From: WHSW01 sp963777775 | GTDB taxonomy: Bacteria; Actinomycetota; Thermoleophilia; Solirubrobacterales; 70-9 | Direction of reading: 5' to 3' | Assembly: GCA_963777775.1 (NCBI GenBank) | Contig: CAVZRL010000009.1 | Span: forward strand, 1,302,001-1,366,000 | DNA: 64,000 bases | In this document: piece by piece, positions 39,639-50,100 of the stretch | Layout: each line of letters begins with the position of its first letter | Numbering within the stretch: position 1 is the first letter of the stretch | The notes under the pieces: generated by a model | What the model saw: the letters and a program-made list of their open reading frames with translations, nothing else | The model's database searches: none | Told to the model about the DNA's origin: nothing | Program-made: the position numbers and the translations under genes

Positions 39639-41377
39639 AGCCCGAGGCCGGTGGAGAGGACCTGGGCCGCGATCGGGGCGGCGATCTCGCCGCCGTCGCC
39701 GCCGGCGTCGACGACCAGCACCGCGACCGCCAGCTTCGGATCACCGGCGGGGGCGAAGGCGGTGAACCAGGCATCGAGCTCCTGGACGGCCTCGCCCGCT
39801 CCCTCGTCTCCGGTCGAGAGCGCCGTCGGCCCGAGCTCGGCGGTGCCGGTCTTGCCGGCGACCTGGACGCCGGGCAGGGCTGCCGCAATTCCCGTCCCGT
39901 CCTCGACCACGCCGACCATCAGGTCGCGGACGGTCGCAGCGGTCTCCTTCGAGGTCACCTTGACCGGCTTGCCCTCCGGCGCCAGCTCGTCGGTACGCGC
40001 GATCGGGGTCGGCAGGCGAACCCCGCGGTTGGCGATCGTCTGCGAGACCGATGCCATCTCGAGCGGGGTCGCCAGCACCTGCCCCTGGCCGATCGCCGAC
40101 TCGCCGGTCTCGACGCTCTCGCTGAGCCCGACCGGGATCGTGCTCGGAGGGGGATCGATCACAGCGGTCGCCTCGGGATCGAAGAGCTGCGGGGTCTGGT
40201 TGAAGCCGAACAGCTCCGAGGTCTCGACCAGCTGCTCCCCGCCGAGCTCGGCGCCGAGTGGAGCGAAGACCGTGTTGCAGGAGTGGGCGAAGGTCTGGGC
40301 GAAGGTCCCCCCGCAAGGCGAGTCGTGGGCGTTCGCGATCTCCCGCCCGATCAGCGAGTTCGAGACCTCGACCGGGAACTCGTCTTTGAGCGAGACGATC
40401 CCGGCGTCAAGCGCCGCGGTCGCGGTGATCACCTTGAAGGTCGATCCGGGGGGCTGCGGCGAGGAGTACGCGATCCCGGCCATCGCCAGCACGTCACCCT
40501 TGCGTGCGTCGAGGACCGCGACGCCGCCGAACAGATCGCCGAGCGCGCTCACGGCCGACTCCTGCAGGGCGGGGTCGATCGTCGTCCGCACCGACTTGCC
40601 GGGTACCGGCTCGCTCGTCGCCAGTACCCGGCCGCCCCCGAGCTCGCTCTCCTCGACCGCGTTGGCGGCGACGAGCTGCCCGCCGGGACGGCCGGAGAGG
40701 CGCTCGTTCCAGGCCAGCTCGAGGCCCGAGATCCCGGTCAGCGAGCCGGGCGGAAAGCCGTATACGGCCAGCTCGGCGGCCTGGGCCCGGGTCGGGGTGC
40801 CGACCTCGCCGACGATCGCCGCGGCCGCGGTGTCGAGGCTGCGCGCCGCCGCCGGCCCTCGTGCGAGCGCGGATCCGTCGGCGGCGAGGATCGGGGCGCG
40901 CCGCGGGACCCGGGTGAGGCGGCTGAGCCGCTCGTCCGAGGCGAGGCCCGGGTAGACGAGGTTCGGCGCCCAGGCGACCTTGTCGGCGCTGATCGGCATC
41001 GCGAGCTCGCCGCCCAGCGCCCCGAACGCGTAGCTGTCGAAGTCGACCCGGGCGACGGCGGCGCCGTCCCGCTCGCTCACCTCGCCGGTCTCGACGCTCA
41101 AGATCGTCGCCGTCTCGGCGGCCTGCTCGTAGAGGCGCCGAAACCGCTCGAGCGGATACTCCGCCTGCGCATCGGCTGTGATCTCGGCGTGCATGGCGGC
41201 GAAATCTCCCCGCTCCCAGGCCGCGAGGAACCGCTCGGCCTCGGGCGAGTCCGGCCCGACCGCGACCGCGACGCCGGCGGCGAAAGCCGCGATCGCGATC
41301 GCGACCAAAGGGATTGCTCGGGTCAGGACTCGTCGCTGCCGCTCGCCGTTGGGCTGCGGCGGCCTCAATCCGGTCAC
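39635..41377 (-). CDS. Class B penicillin-binding protein (PBP2A/MecA-like layout)
   Basis: Peptidoglycan D,D-transpeptidase. About 580 residues from GTG 41377 (an in-frame GTG at 41440 would extend it into the protease gene's promoter area). After a membrane anchor (LVAIAIAAFAAGVAVAVG) comes an NTF2-like domain (AERFLAAWERGDFAAMHAEIT), a linker domain, and the transpeptidase domain with the three active-site motifs: STFK (Ser about 312), SCN (HSCNTVF) and KTG (AGKTGTAEL). The NTF2-like domain places it with MecA-type PBPs. Final residues VDAGGDGGEIAAPIAAQVLSTGL are typical. Divergent from the MarP-like protease. Confidence 0.9.
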   Translation of the reverse strand: MTGLRPPQPNGERQRRVLTRAIPLVAIAIAAFAAGVAVAVGPDSPEAERFLAAWERGDFAAMHAEITADAQAEYPLERFRRLYEQAAETATILSVETGEVSERDGAAVARVDFDSYAFGALGGELAMPISADKVAWAPNLVYPGLASDERLSRLTRVPRRAPILAADGSALARGPAAARSLDTAAAAIVGEVGTPTRAQAAELAVYGFPPGSLTGISGLELAWNERLSGRPGGQLVAANAVEESELGGGRVLATSEPVPGKSVRTTIDPALQESAVSALGDLFGGVAVLDARKGDVLAMAGIAYSSPQPPGSTFKVITATAALDAGIVSLKDEFPVEVSNSLIGREIANAHDSPCGGTFAQTFAHSCNTVFAPLGAELGGEQLVETSELFGFNQTPQLFDPEATAVIDPPPSTIPVGLSESVETGESAIGQGQVLATPLEMASVSQTIANRGVRLPTPIARTDELAPEGKPVKVTSKETAATVRDLMVGVVEDGTGIAAALPGVQVAGKTGTAELGPTALSTGDEGAGEAVQELDAWFTAFAPAGDPKLAVAVLVVDAGGDGGEIAAPIAAQVLSTGLGL

Positions 41378-41415
41378 GGCCGTCCGGTAGCGTCCCGGCT
41401 CGCGCCGCGTCGCGT

Positions 41416-42618
41416 GTGCGACCCGCGTTTCACGCGGCACAAGCTAGTGGCTCCCGGGGCCGGAAACTGAACCTCGTCGACGCAGGCATCATCCTCTTCG
41501 CGGTCGCGCTCGCTGCCGTCGGCTACCAGCGAGGCCTGATCGCCAGCGCCCTGCCGTTGGCCGGATTCGTGGGCGGCGCCGCGCTGGGCGCGCGGATCGG
41601 CCCGGGGCTGCTTGACGAGGGCGCGAGGTCCCCCGAAGCCCCGCTGGTCGCGGTGCTGACCGGGGTCCTGGCCGGAGCCTTCCTTGCGATCGCGCTCGGC
41701 GGGGTCGGACGGGCCTTGCGACGGCGGGTGCTCGGCACCCCGGCCGGGATCCTCGACGGGATCGGCGGCGCCCTGCTGCTCGCCGCCCTCGCGTTGCTGA
41801 TCACCTGGAGCCTGGGAGCGGTCGTCTTGCACAGCGGCAACCCGGAGGCGCGCCGGCTGCGCGAGGCGATCCAGCAGTCGGCGATCCTTGCGGCGCTGAA
41901 CGAGGCTCTGCCCCCCTCGGGCCCCTTGCTGCGGGTCCTGCGACGGGTCGATCCGCGGCCTGTCGTCAGCGGGCCCGATGCGGACGTCGAGCCGCCAAAC
42001 AAGGGGATTCTCGCCGCCCCCGCCGTCCGTCGCGCCGGCGACTCCACGGTCCGGGTCCTGGGAACCGCGTGCGGGCTCGGTGTCGCCGGCTCGGGCTGGG
42101 TCGTGGCTCCCGAGCTCGTGGTGACCAACGCACACGTGGTGGCGGGCGAGGAGGACACGTCGGTGGCGACGCGTGACGGGACCGAGGTCGACGCCGTCGC
42201 CGTCCACTACGAGCCCCGCAACGACCTGGCCCTGCTCGCCGCCCCCGGCCTGCCGGACGCCCCGCTCGAGCTCGCCGAGCGGGCGCGGCGCGGCGACGAC
42301 GCGGCGGTGATCGGCTACCCGGAGAACGGACCGCTGGCCTTCGCCGCCGCCCGGCTCGGGCGCACCGGAACCGTGATCAGCGAGGACTCCTACGGGCGCG
42401 GCCCCGTGCGCCGGCGAATGACCCCGTTTCGCGCCGATGTGCGGAGCGGCAACTCGGGCGGTCCGGTGGTCGACGCCGAGGGCCGGGTGGTCGCGACCGT
42501 GTTCGGCGCCGCGACCGACCCGGGACAGCAGGGCGGGCTCGGGATCCCCAGCGACGTCGTCGCCCGCGCGCTGACGGGTGAGCTCGCCCCGGTCGACACC
42601 GGCGCCTGCGCCGCCTGA
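41416..42618 (+). CDS. MarP-like membrane serine protease (CvpA + trypsin domains)
   Basis: MarP of Mycobacterium tuberculosis is a periplasmic protease needed for acid resistance. Here 400 residues, four membrane helices of a CvpA-type domain (LNLVDAGIILFAVALAAVGY onward), then a trypsin-like domain with catalytic His240 (TNAHVVAGE), Asp270 (NDLALL) and Ser347 (SGNSGGPVV). Cys219 (GTACGLG) and Cys398 (TGACAA) match the disulfide that stabilises MarP. GTG 41416 is the nearest standard start; family similarity begins at the CTG codon 41467 (LNLVDAG), which might be the real start. Substrate unknown. Confidence 0.88.
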   Translation: MRPAFHAAQASGSRGRKLNLVDAGIILFAVALAAVGYQRGLIASALPLAGFVGGAALGARIGPGLLDEGARSPEAPLVAVLTGVLAGAFLAIALGGVGRALRRRVLGTPAGILDGIGGALLLAALALLITWSLGAVVLHSGNPEARRLREAIQQSAILAALNEALPPSGPLLRVLRRVDPRPVVSGPDADVEPPNKGILAAPAVRRAGDSTVRVLGTACGLGVAGSGWVVAPELVVTNAHVVAGEEDTSVATRDGTEVDAVAVHYEPRNDLALLAAPGLPDAPLELAERARRGDDAAVIGYPENGPLAFAAARLGRTGTVISEDSYGRGPVRRRMTPFRADVRSGNSGGPVVDAEGRVVATVFGAATDPGQQGGLGIPSDVVARALTGELAPVDTGACAA

Positions 42619-42666
42619 GCTCGCCGATCCACGCCTCGAGCCGGCGAGGCCGCGCGGGCCGTTCGC

Positions 42667-42672
42667 TACTCT
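42667..42672 (+). promoter_or_regulatory. -10-like TACTCT before the HxlR regulator
   Basis: Hexamer ends 8 bases before GTG 42681, in the 62-base gap after the protease gene; another near-leaderless arrangement. Confidence 0.3.
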
Positions 42673-42680
42673 CGGGCAGG

Positions 42681-43049
42681 GTGCAGACCGCGGGTGCACA
42701 GTCTCGCGCTGATCGCCGGGGCACGCCCGATCGGCGCTCGGAGCATGTCTGCCCCGACTTCCACGCTGCGATCGAGCTCGTCGGCCGGCGCTGGGCCGGG
42801 GCGATCCTCTGGACCCTCTCCGAGCGCTCCGGCTACTTCGCCGAGCTCGGCGCCAGCGTGCCCGGGATCTCGGACCGGCTGCTCTCGCGGCGCCTGCGCG
42901 AGCTGGAGGCCGCCGGCTTGGTCGTCCGCTCGGTCGAGGAGGGCAACCCGCCCCGCGTCCTCTACTCGCTGACCGACAAGGGCCGCGCCCTGCAGCCGGC
43001 CCTCGCCGCGCTCGGGGACTGGGCTCGCTCCTGGAAGCTGAGCTCCTAG
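42681..43049 (+). CDS. HxlR-family transcriptional regulator
   Basis: 122 residues of the HxlR (DUF24) winged-helix family: CPDFHAAIELVGRRWAGAILWTL at the N-terminal helix, RSGYFAELGASVPGISDRLLSRRLRELEAAGLVVRSVEEGNPPRVLYSLTDKGRAL covering the recognition helix and wing. The Cys near position 24 is the conserved one, which in some members senses reactive species. No adjacent target gene is clear; the neighbouring gamma-glutamylcyclotransferase gene reads the other way. Confidence 0.88.
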   Translation: MQTAGAQSRADRRGTPDRRSEHVCPDFHAAIELVGRRWAGAILWTLSERSGYFAELGASVPGISDRLLSRRLRELEAAGLVVRSVEEGNPPRVLYSLTDKGRALQPALAALGDWARSWKLSS

Positions 43050-43063
43050 CCGTAGCGCCCCGG

Positions 43064-43654
43064 CTACCAGTCCCTCGGGTTGCCCGCCGGGATCCGGTCG
43101 CGGACGAGGCTGGCCTCGGTCAACTCGACGCCGACCGGACGGGTGGTGCGCCGGAAGAGCTCGAGCTGCCCGGGCCCGAGGTCCGCGAACGCACTCTCGA
43201 CCGCACGCGCGTAGCTGGCGATCAGCACCGCGTCCTCGGGCGGATCCGGATAGTGGTGCTCAGGCCGGACCCGGTAGGCGAAGACCGCGGCGAACGGGCG
43301 CGCGGCGGGCGGGTCGGCGGCGACCGCGTCCGTGACCGCGATCCGGTGATAGCGGATCTCGCGCAAGTCGAGGCGCTCGAGCTCCGCCTCGGTGACCTCG
43401 ATCAGCGCACCGTTGGGCGGCTCCGCGGACGGGTCGGCCTCGATCGTGAGCCCGACGCAGAAGCGCGGAAGCGATCCGTCCGGGCGGGCAAAGGTCTTCT
43501 CCGAGCGCAGGTTGTCCCGGGCCAGCGTCCAGCAGCGCGCGAATCCCGTCAACCGCGCCGGGACGACCGGATCGACCGCGCGGCCGAGGGTCTGTGCGGC
43601 GCTCGCGGGACTGACGAGGGAGCCGTAGCCGAAGACCGCGAGCCGGGCGCTCAC
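43064..43654 (-). CDS. Gamma-glutamylcyclotransferase-like protein (GGCT fold)
   Basis: 196 residues from GTG 43654, which overlaps the helicase gene stop (GTGA). RLAVFGYGSLVSPASAAQTLGR carries the YGSL substrate loop; the proposed acid/base Glu is in ERLDLREIRYHR. GGCT enzymes release 5-oxoproline from gamma-glutamyl amino acids or amines, but many bacterial members are uncharacterised. Location downstream of a helicase-nuclease pair gives no hint; the gamma-glutamyl pathway cluster starts 7.9 kb away. Longer start codons at 43669 and 43684 exist but lie inside the helicase gene. Confidence 0.8.
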   Translation of the reverse strand: MSARLAVFGYGSLVSPASAAQTLGRAVDPVVPARLTGFARCWTLARDNLRSEKTFARPDGSLPRFCVGLTIEADPSAEPPNGALIEVTEAELERLDLREIRYHRIAVTDAVAADPPAARPFAAVFAYRVRPEHHYPDPPEDAVLIASYARAVESAFADLGPGQLELFRRTTRPVGVELTEASLVRDRIPAGNPRDW

Positions 43655-46600
43655 GCCGCCGGCTTCCATGCCGGCCGCGGGCACAGCCGCCGTGCCGCCG
43701 GGCAGCCGAAGCAGAGCGCTGTGTAGGGCTCAGCCGTGACCTCGAACTCTCCTCCGATCATCGCGCTGATCGTCCCCTCGAGCCGCGCCCGCGCGCTTGC
43801 CAGCCGCTCGCGGTCTAGCAGCTCGACCACCGGCTCGGCCGGCTGCTCGAGGAACACGTGCGCGACCCGGACCGCCTCCGCCTCGCCGGCGGCGAGCCCG
43901 TAGACCTCGCGCTGGGCGCGATAGCGCGAGCCGAGCTCGCCGGGGCGGTGGCCCTCGAGGGCGTCGGTCTTGTAGTCGATCACGGTCGTCGGCTCACCTG
44001 GCTCCCCGGTGACCAGCAGATCGATCTGACCTCGGACGACGGTCCCCGCGAGACCGAGGACGAACGGGACCTCGGGCCGGGCCGCCGCCTGCCCGAGCTC
44101 GGCCAACAGTGGCGACTCGAGCCAGCCCGCGATCAGTCGCCGGCTGCGCTCGGCGGCGTCGCCGCCGTCCGCCAGGCCCTCGCGGCGAAGCAGCAAAGCG
44201 AGGAGCTGCGCGGGCGGGCTCTGCCAGCCGTTGCGGGCGCTCCACTCGAGCGCCGCGTGGACCACATTGCCGACCCCGAGCGCCTGCCCGCGCCCCGGCC
44301 CGGGCGGTTCGCCCTCCGCAAGCTGATCGTCCGCCGGCGCGACGGCCTGCTCGCGTGCCCCGAGCACCCGCTCGACGTAGAACCGGTACCCGCATCGCTC
44401 ATAGAGCGCCAGCGCCGAGTATGAGAGGTGGCCGACGGGCACCGTCGGGGGCCGGTCCTCGAGCAGCGGCGGCGAGCCGTGTGCCCCCGCGAGTGGGTCA
44501 GGCTCGGGCGGGCCCGGCCGTCGTTTGACCAGCTCGGCCGCCCGCTCGGGGCTCGGGATGCTGACTCGGACGCGCAGCGCCGCGTCGGGCAGCGTGCCCG
44601 CGCCGTCGACGGGCGCGGGCCCGGGCAGCGCAAGCTCGCCGTCGCCGCCGTCCCAGCCGTGCTCTCGCAGCGCGGGCAGCAGGCGTTGCAGCGGCGAGTC
44701 GTTTGGTCGCGACTCGGCTGGCTCGAGCTCGCGACGGTCATAGATCCCGCTCAGGATCAGCCGGTCGCGCGCCCGCGAGGCGCCGACGTAGACCAGACGG
44801 CACCCCTCCTCGGCGGCGGCCCGCTTCTGCTCGGCGTCGAGGTCGACCAGCTCCCAGAGTCCGACCGACTTCGCCGAGGGGAACGCGAGCCGCATCCCGA
44901 AGCGCCGCTCGCCGTCACCGTCACCGGCGCCGATCAGCACGTCGCTGTGCTGGTGGCCGGCGTTCAGGGCGCGGCCGAGGTCGGGCAGCGCGACGACCTC
45001 GAACTCGAGCCCCTTGGCCGCGTGCACAGTCATCACCCGCACCCCGTCGTGGCCCTCGGCCTGGACCGCGGCCATCCCCTCGCGCTCGTCACGACGCGTG
45101 CTCTCCGCGGCCAGGGTGAGAAAGCCGGCCAGGTCGCGGCCCTCGTTGCGCTCGTACTCGCGCGCGAGACGCATCAGCTTGCGGACGTTCGCCATCCGCC
45201 CAACACCGCCGTCGCGAGCGAGCACGCCGAGGTCGTAGCCGAACGCGTTCATCGTCCGCTCGATCAGCCGTTCGAGGCTGAGCAGCGGCGCCTCGGCGCG
45301 CAGCGAGGCGAGCGCCCGGCAGAAGCGCTCGAGCCGGCGCCGGTCCTCGGCGGGGATCCCGTCGAGCCACTCCGGCTGCCACTCGCGCGGCGCGTCGCCG
45401 TCCCCGAAGCTCGCCGAGAGGGAGGGCCAGACGTGGCGGTTGCGCCCCTCCTCGTCGCGGGCGGCCTGGCGCAGAAGCCAGAGCGCATCCGGGCTCACAG
45501 CACAGGCGAAGCAGGCGAGCGCCCCGAACAGGTACTCGTCGTCGAGCGGATTCGAGACCACGCCGAGCAGGCGGACCAGGTCCTCGACCTGTTGCTGGGT
45601 CCAGTAGCCGCGCCCACCGACCACGAACGGGCGCAGTCCGGCCCGGCGCAGCGCCTCCTCATAGGCGTCGACGTGGGTGAAGGCCCGCAGCAGGACGACG
45701 ATCTCGCCCCGCGCGGCGTCGCCGTCGTCGACCAGGCGGCGCAGGCGCTCGGCGACGAAGCGGGCCTCAGCGACGATCCGGGGCCCGGATCCGCCCGGCG
45801 GCGGCTCGAGCTCGATTCCCTCGGCGTCCCACTTGCGCGCCTCCGCTCCTCGGCCCTCGTCAAGGGTGAGCAGCAGCTCGACCGATCCCGGTCCGTCGCG
45901 CCCAAGCCGGCCCGCGGTCAGCTCGGCGAAGTCGCCGAGCAGCGTTCGTCCGACCTCGTTGACGGCGGCGAGGACCTCGGGCCGCGAGCGGAAGTTGCCC
46001 CGCAGCGGCAGCACGTCGCGCTCGTCGTCCTCGGCCGCTCTGCGCCGCTCGCTCCGAAACACCTCGAGCTCGGCATTGCGGAAGCGGTAGATCGACTGGT
46101 TCTCGTCGCCGACCATGAAGACCCGGGTGCGCTCCCCGCGCAGCGCCTCGACCAGCTCGAGCTGGACCGTGTTCGTGTCCTGAAACTCGTCGACCATCAG
46201 GTGCACGAAGCGCTCTCGCCAGGCCTCGGCGAGTCCCGGACTGCGTCGCAGGAGCTCAAGCGCGCGCAGCTCGAGGTCCTGGAAGTCGAGCGCCGAACGT
46301 TCGTCCTTGAGTTCCTCGTAGCGGCGGTGAAAGCCCTCGAGCAGCCGCTCGAGGGCTTCCCGTGCCGCGCCCGCGGCATCGACCTCGGATGGCGTCAGCG
46401 CTCGCGGCTCCTGCCCCGACGGCGGGCAGTGGACCGGCTCGCCGATCTCGGGCAGGCGCGGCTCGGCCATCCCCTGGCTACGCAGCCGCTCATGGGCCTC
46501 GACGGCCATCGCTATCAGCCGCCAGGGCTGGTAGGCGGCGGCGGCGCGGGCGACCTGCTCGTCGCCGGCCATCAGCAGCGCGTCCAGCGCCTGGTCGGCG

Positions 46601-47130
46601 GCCCGGTCGCGAAGCCGGTTCGCCTCGCCGGCGTCGAGCACCCGGAAGCGGGGATCGAGCCCGGCCGCCAGCGGATGAGCGGCGAGCAGCCGGCGGCAGA
46701 AGGCATGGATCGTCATCACCCAGGCGCGCTCGGTCGCCCGCGAGGCGCCCTTGAGCTCGCTCGCGCGCAGCGGGTCGCCGCCCAGGCGCGCCGCCCGGGC
46801 TCGCGCCGCGAGCTCGGCGCGGACCCGCATTCGCATCTCGGCCGCGGCACGCTCGGTGAACGTGAAGGCGAGGATCTGCTCGACCTCGACCCCGTCGTCG
46901 GCGACCGCGGCGCAGTAGCGATCGACGAGCACGGTCGTCTTCCCGGTTCCGGCCCCCGCTTCGAGGAAGGCGTCGCGAGTGCGCGCAGCGACGGCGGCGA
47001 GCTGCTCGGCCGTCGGCTCGGGCGTGCGATCGGGTCTCGGCCCGGACCGGCCCTCGGAGGGGACGAGGACGGCCGGCTCGGCGGCGTCGGTGAGCCCGGC
47101 GAGCGAGAGCTGGTGCTCGCTGCCGGTCAT
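43651..47130 (-). CDS. UvrD-type helicase with C-terminal RecB-like nuclease (AddA/AdnB-like)
   Basis: 1159 residues. Walker A GAGTGKTT (59-66), TFTERAAAEMRMRV (motif Ia), VDEFQDTNTVQ (motif II), GDENQSIYRFRNAE (motif III), VMTVHAAKGLEFEVVALP (motif V) and LVYVGASRARDRLIL (motif VI) complete an SF1A helicase. The C-terminal PD-(D/E)XK nuclease has QIDLLVTGE and VIDYKTDAL near 1030-1050. Cysteines YERCGYRF and CFGCPAARRLC frame this domain like the iron-sulfur nuclease cluster. Partner of the next gene upstream (47127-50192) with ATGA overlap; the pair should process double-strand breaks as a RecBCD-like complex. Confidence 0.9.
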   Translation of the reverse strand: MTGSEHQLSLAGLTDAAEPAVLVPSEGRSGPRPDRTPEPTAEQLAAVAARTRDAFLEAGAGTGKTTVLVDRYCAAVADDGVEVEQILAFTFTERAAAEMRMRVRAELAARARAARLGGDPLRASELKGASRATERAWVMTIHAFCRRLLAAHPLAAGLDPRFRVLDAGEANRLRDRAADQALDALLMAGDEQVARAAAAYQPWRLIAMAVEAHERLRSQGMAEPRLPEIGEPVHCPPSGQEPRALTPSEVDAAGAAREALERLLEGFHRRYEELKDERSALDFQDLELRALELLRRSPGLAEAWRERFVHLMVDEFQDTNTVQLELVEALRGERTRVFMVGDENQSIYRFRNAELEVFRSERRRAAEDDERDVLPLRGNFRSRPEVLAAVNEVGRTLLGDFAELTAGRLGRDGPGSVELLLTLDEGRGAEARKWDAEGIELEPPPGGSGPRIVAEARFVAERLRRLVDDGDAARGEIVVLLRAFTHVDAYEEALRRAGLRPFVVGGRGYWTQQQVEDLVRLLGVVSNPLDDEYLFGALACFACAVSPDALWLLRQAARDEEGRNRHVWPSLSASFGDGDAPREWQPEWLDGIPAEDRRRLERFCRALASLRAEAPLLSLERLIERTMNAFGYDLGVLARDGGVGRMANVRKLMRLAREYERNEGRDLAGFLTLAAESTRRDEREGMAAVQAEGHDGVRVMTVHAAKGLEFEVVALPDLGRALNAGHQHSDVLIGAGDGDGERRFGMRLAFPSAKSVGLWELVDLDAEQKRAAAEEGCRLVYVGASRARDRLILSGIYDRRELEPAESRPNDSPLQRLLPALREHGWDGGDGELALPGPAPVDGAGTLPDAALRVRVSIPSPERAAELVKRRPGPPEPDPLAGAHGSPPLLEDRPPTVPVGHLSYSALALYERCGYRFYVERVLGAREQAVAPADDQLAEGEPPGPGRGQALGVGNVVHAALEWSARNGWQSPPAQLLALLLRREGLADGGDAAERSRRLIAGWLESPLLAELGQAAARPEVPFVLGLAGTVVRGQIDLLVTGEPGEPTTVIDYKTDALEGHRPGELGSRYRAQREVYGLAAGEAEAVRVAHVFLEQPAEPVVELLDRERLASARARLEGTISAMIGGEFEVTAEPYTALCFGCPAARRLCPRPAWKPAA

Positions 47131-50100
47131 CCCTCGCCGCCTTCAGTGCCGTTGCCGTTCGCCTCGCCGACCGCGCCGACGGCGCGCTCGAGCCGACAGA
47201 TCGGCTGGAAGCCGCAGTACTTGGGGCAGGCGCCGCCGATCGGGCGCCGGCCGATCAGCCCGGCCCGCATCTCGCCGGCCGCCTCGACCGCGGTCGCGGC
47301 GGCCTCCTCCTGGACCCGGTCGAGCTCGTCACGGTCGCGGAGGTCCTTGCCGACCAGCCCGAGTCCGACCAGGCGCTCGTCGTCGTTGGCGGCGATTCCG
47401 CGAGGACGGCGATCGCCGGGGTTCGCGGCGCCCAGGGGCTGGTATAGACCCGCGACCGGGTCGAGCTCGAGCACCTCGCGGACCGCCCGCATGTAGAGCT
47501 GGATCTGAAGCGTGCCCCCGTCGGCGAACTCGGCGGCCCTGGGCACGCGCTTGCCGGTCTTGTAGTCGCGCACGATCGCGCTCCGACCGTCCCCGGCCAC
47601 GTCGATGCGGTCGATGCGCCCACGGAGCGCCAGCTCGCCGAGGCGCAAGGCTTCGCGGGGGGCCGACTGCTGGTCGTCGAGGTCGTCGAGCGGCCCGAAG
47701 CCGAGCTCGAGCAGTTCCGGAGCGGGACGGAACTCGGTCTCCGTCTCGGCCTCCGACTCCAGGAACGCCTCGACCTGGATGCGGGCGCGGGCGAGCGCCG
47801 CGCGCCGGGTGCTGTTGAGCGGCGCCCGCGCGCGCGATGCCGCTCCCTCCTCGAGCAGGGCGGCGAAGCGCTCCCGCCAGCGGGCGACGTCGCCGGGGCG
47901 CGGGATCGAGTCGGCGCCCGGCGCCTCGCGGTAGAGCCGCTCGAGTGCCCAGTGGACGACCCCGCCGAGCCACAGCGGATCGGCCTCCGGCTCGAGGCGC
48001 TGCGGCGACAGCTCATGGCTGACGAACCACCGGTACGGGCACTCGACCCAGCCCTCCAGCGAGTTGGCGCTGAACACCTCGCTAGCGCCGAGCTGATCGA
48101 GCACCGCGGGGGCGCGCAGGGGCCCGGGTAGCTGGTCGGGGTCCGGGAGCCCTTCGAACAGGCGCAGCGTCTCGGCGGCGCGCCGTCCGCCGACCCCGAG
48201 CCGGGCGAGCGCCGCCTCGCGATCGAGGCGCCAGCCCCCCAGGGCGAGCGCGCGGGCGAGGCCCCGGTCGGTGGTCGCCTCGTCCGCCGCGATCACGGCA
48301 CGCTCGGGACCGCGCGCGCGGACCTCCGGCTTCGGGTCGAGCAGGTCCAGCACCTCGTCGACGAAGGGCGAGCGGGCGAGCGCCCCGCCGTCGTCATCGC
48401 TGCTCTGCCAGCTCAGGTACAGGCGCTCGGTCGGTCGCGAGACACAGGAGTGGAAGAGGTAGCGCTCCTGGTCGGCCTGCTCGACCCGGCGCAGGTCCGG
48501 GTTGCCGATCGCCTGTCGCCGCTCCTCGGAGAGCAGCGGGTCCGGAGGGGCTGAGCTGGGGAACTCGCCGTCCTGGAGCGAGGCGCAGAACAGCGCCCGG
48601 ACGCGGGCGACCCGGGCCCGCGACGGACTCAGGATCCGGATCCGCCCCGAAGCCGGCCCCCGCCAGTGCGGTACCGACGCGGATTCGAGCGCTGCCAGCG
48701 CCTCGCCGAGGTCGGGCGCCTCGCATCCGGGAAGTGCACCGACCGAGGCCAGCTCGTCGAGCAGCTCCGCCGCGGCCACCCCGGCCCGCAGCTCGAGCGC
48801 CGAGAACGGGACCGTCGCCTCGCCCTCGCCCGTGCGCCCCGCCAGCGGCGCGCGGCCGCGGTGCGCTCCCTCGGCCAGCTCGCGCGCCGAGCGCGCCAGC
48901 GATCGCAGTCGGGCGGCGCCGTCGGGCGCCTCGCGCAGGGATGCGAGATGCCGAGGAGGATGCTCCCAGCGCTCGGTGGCCGCGTCCACGGTCTGGGCGT
49001 CACCGCGGCGGACGCGGCGCTCGACGCCGTCGACGGCTCCCGCCGGAAGCGAGGGGTCGCAGCGCAGATGGGCGAGCATCGCCTCGACCGCGGTCTCGTC
49101 GGCCGCTGCCCGGCAGAGCGCGGTCAGCGAGCTGCCGACACAGGTCGAGGCCAAGGGCAGTGACGCCTCGAGCGCCACCGGGAGCCCGAGGTCGGCGAGC
49201 ACGTCCGCGAGCAGCGGCCCCGAGGACTCGGGCCGCCGGACGACGATCGCGATCTCGTCCGGACCGTAATCGCGGCGCAGGAGGCGGGAGATCTCGATCC
49301 CGATCGCCTCCGCCTCGCCGCGCGCCCCTGCGGACTCGAGCAGTGCCAGGCCCTCGTCCGGCGCCACCGTGCCCGCATCGGGCTCGAAGAGCTCGCGATC
49401 GAGGTGGCGCAGCGCGGCACTTGAGGTGTAGTCCGGGTCGAAGGGGAGCTCGTGCGGCGGGTCGGCGCCCAGCTCCTCGGCGAGCCGCGCGAGCAGCCCC
49501 GCCCGGACCGCCAACGCCCGCCGGTCCGCGTAGTTGACCGCGATCGTCACCTCGGTCGTCCGCGCGAGCTCGCGGACGAGCTCGATCTGTGTGCGGCTCA
49601 GGTCGTCGAAGCCGTACAGGAACACCGGCCGCCGGCCCCAGCCCGCCGGATCGCTGCGCAGTGCCGCGATCGCCGCTTCGGCGACGACCGCGCGATCGCC
49701 ACGCCCGCTCGCGTCTCGCAGCTCGACGTAGGCGGCGTAGAGCGCCGCGAGCTCGGTCTCGTAGGCCGGTTCTTCGAGCGCGGCGACGATGCGCACGAAC
49801 TGCTGTGGGTCGAGCAGCGCGGCCTGCAGCTCGGCGATCAGGGCGTCGAGGGCGGGCGCGAATCCGGGGCGCGCCGCCGAGCGGCGCAGGCGAGCCGGGG
49901 GAGCGCGCCGGATCGCCGCCCGAACCAGTGCCTCGCGCTGCGGAGTGGTCAGCGGCGGCGGCAGGGAGACCGCGAGCGAGCCCGCGACCTCGGCCTCGAG
50001 CGCGGCGAAGGTGACGATCGAGCCGCCCAGCGTCGCCGCGGTGCCGATGCAGAGCTCGCGCTCGAAGGCGGCGACGTCGTCCCCCGTCGGCACGACCAGG

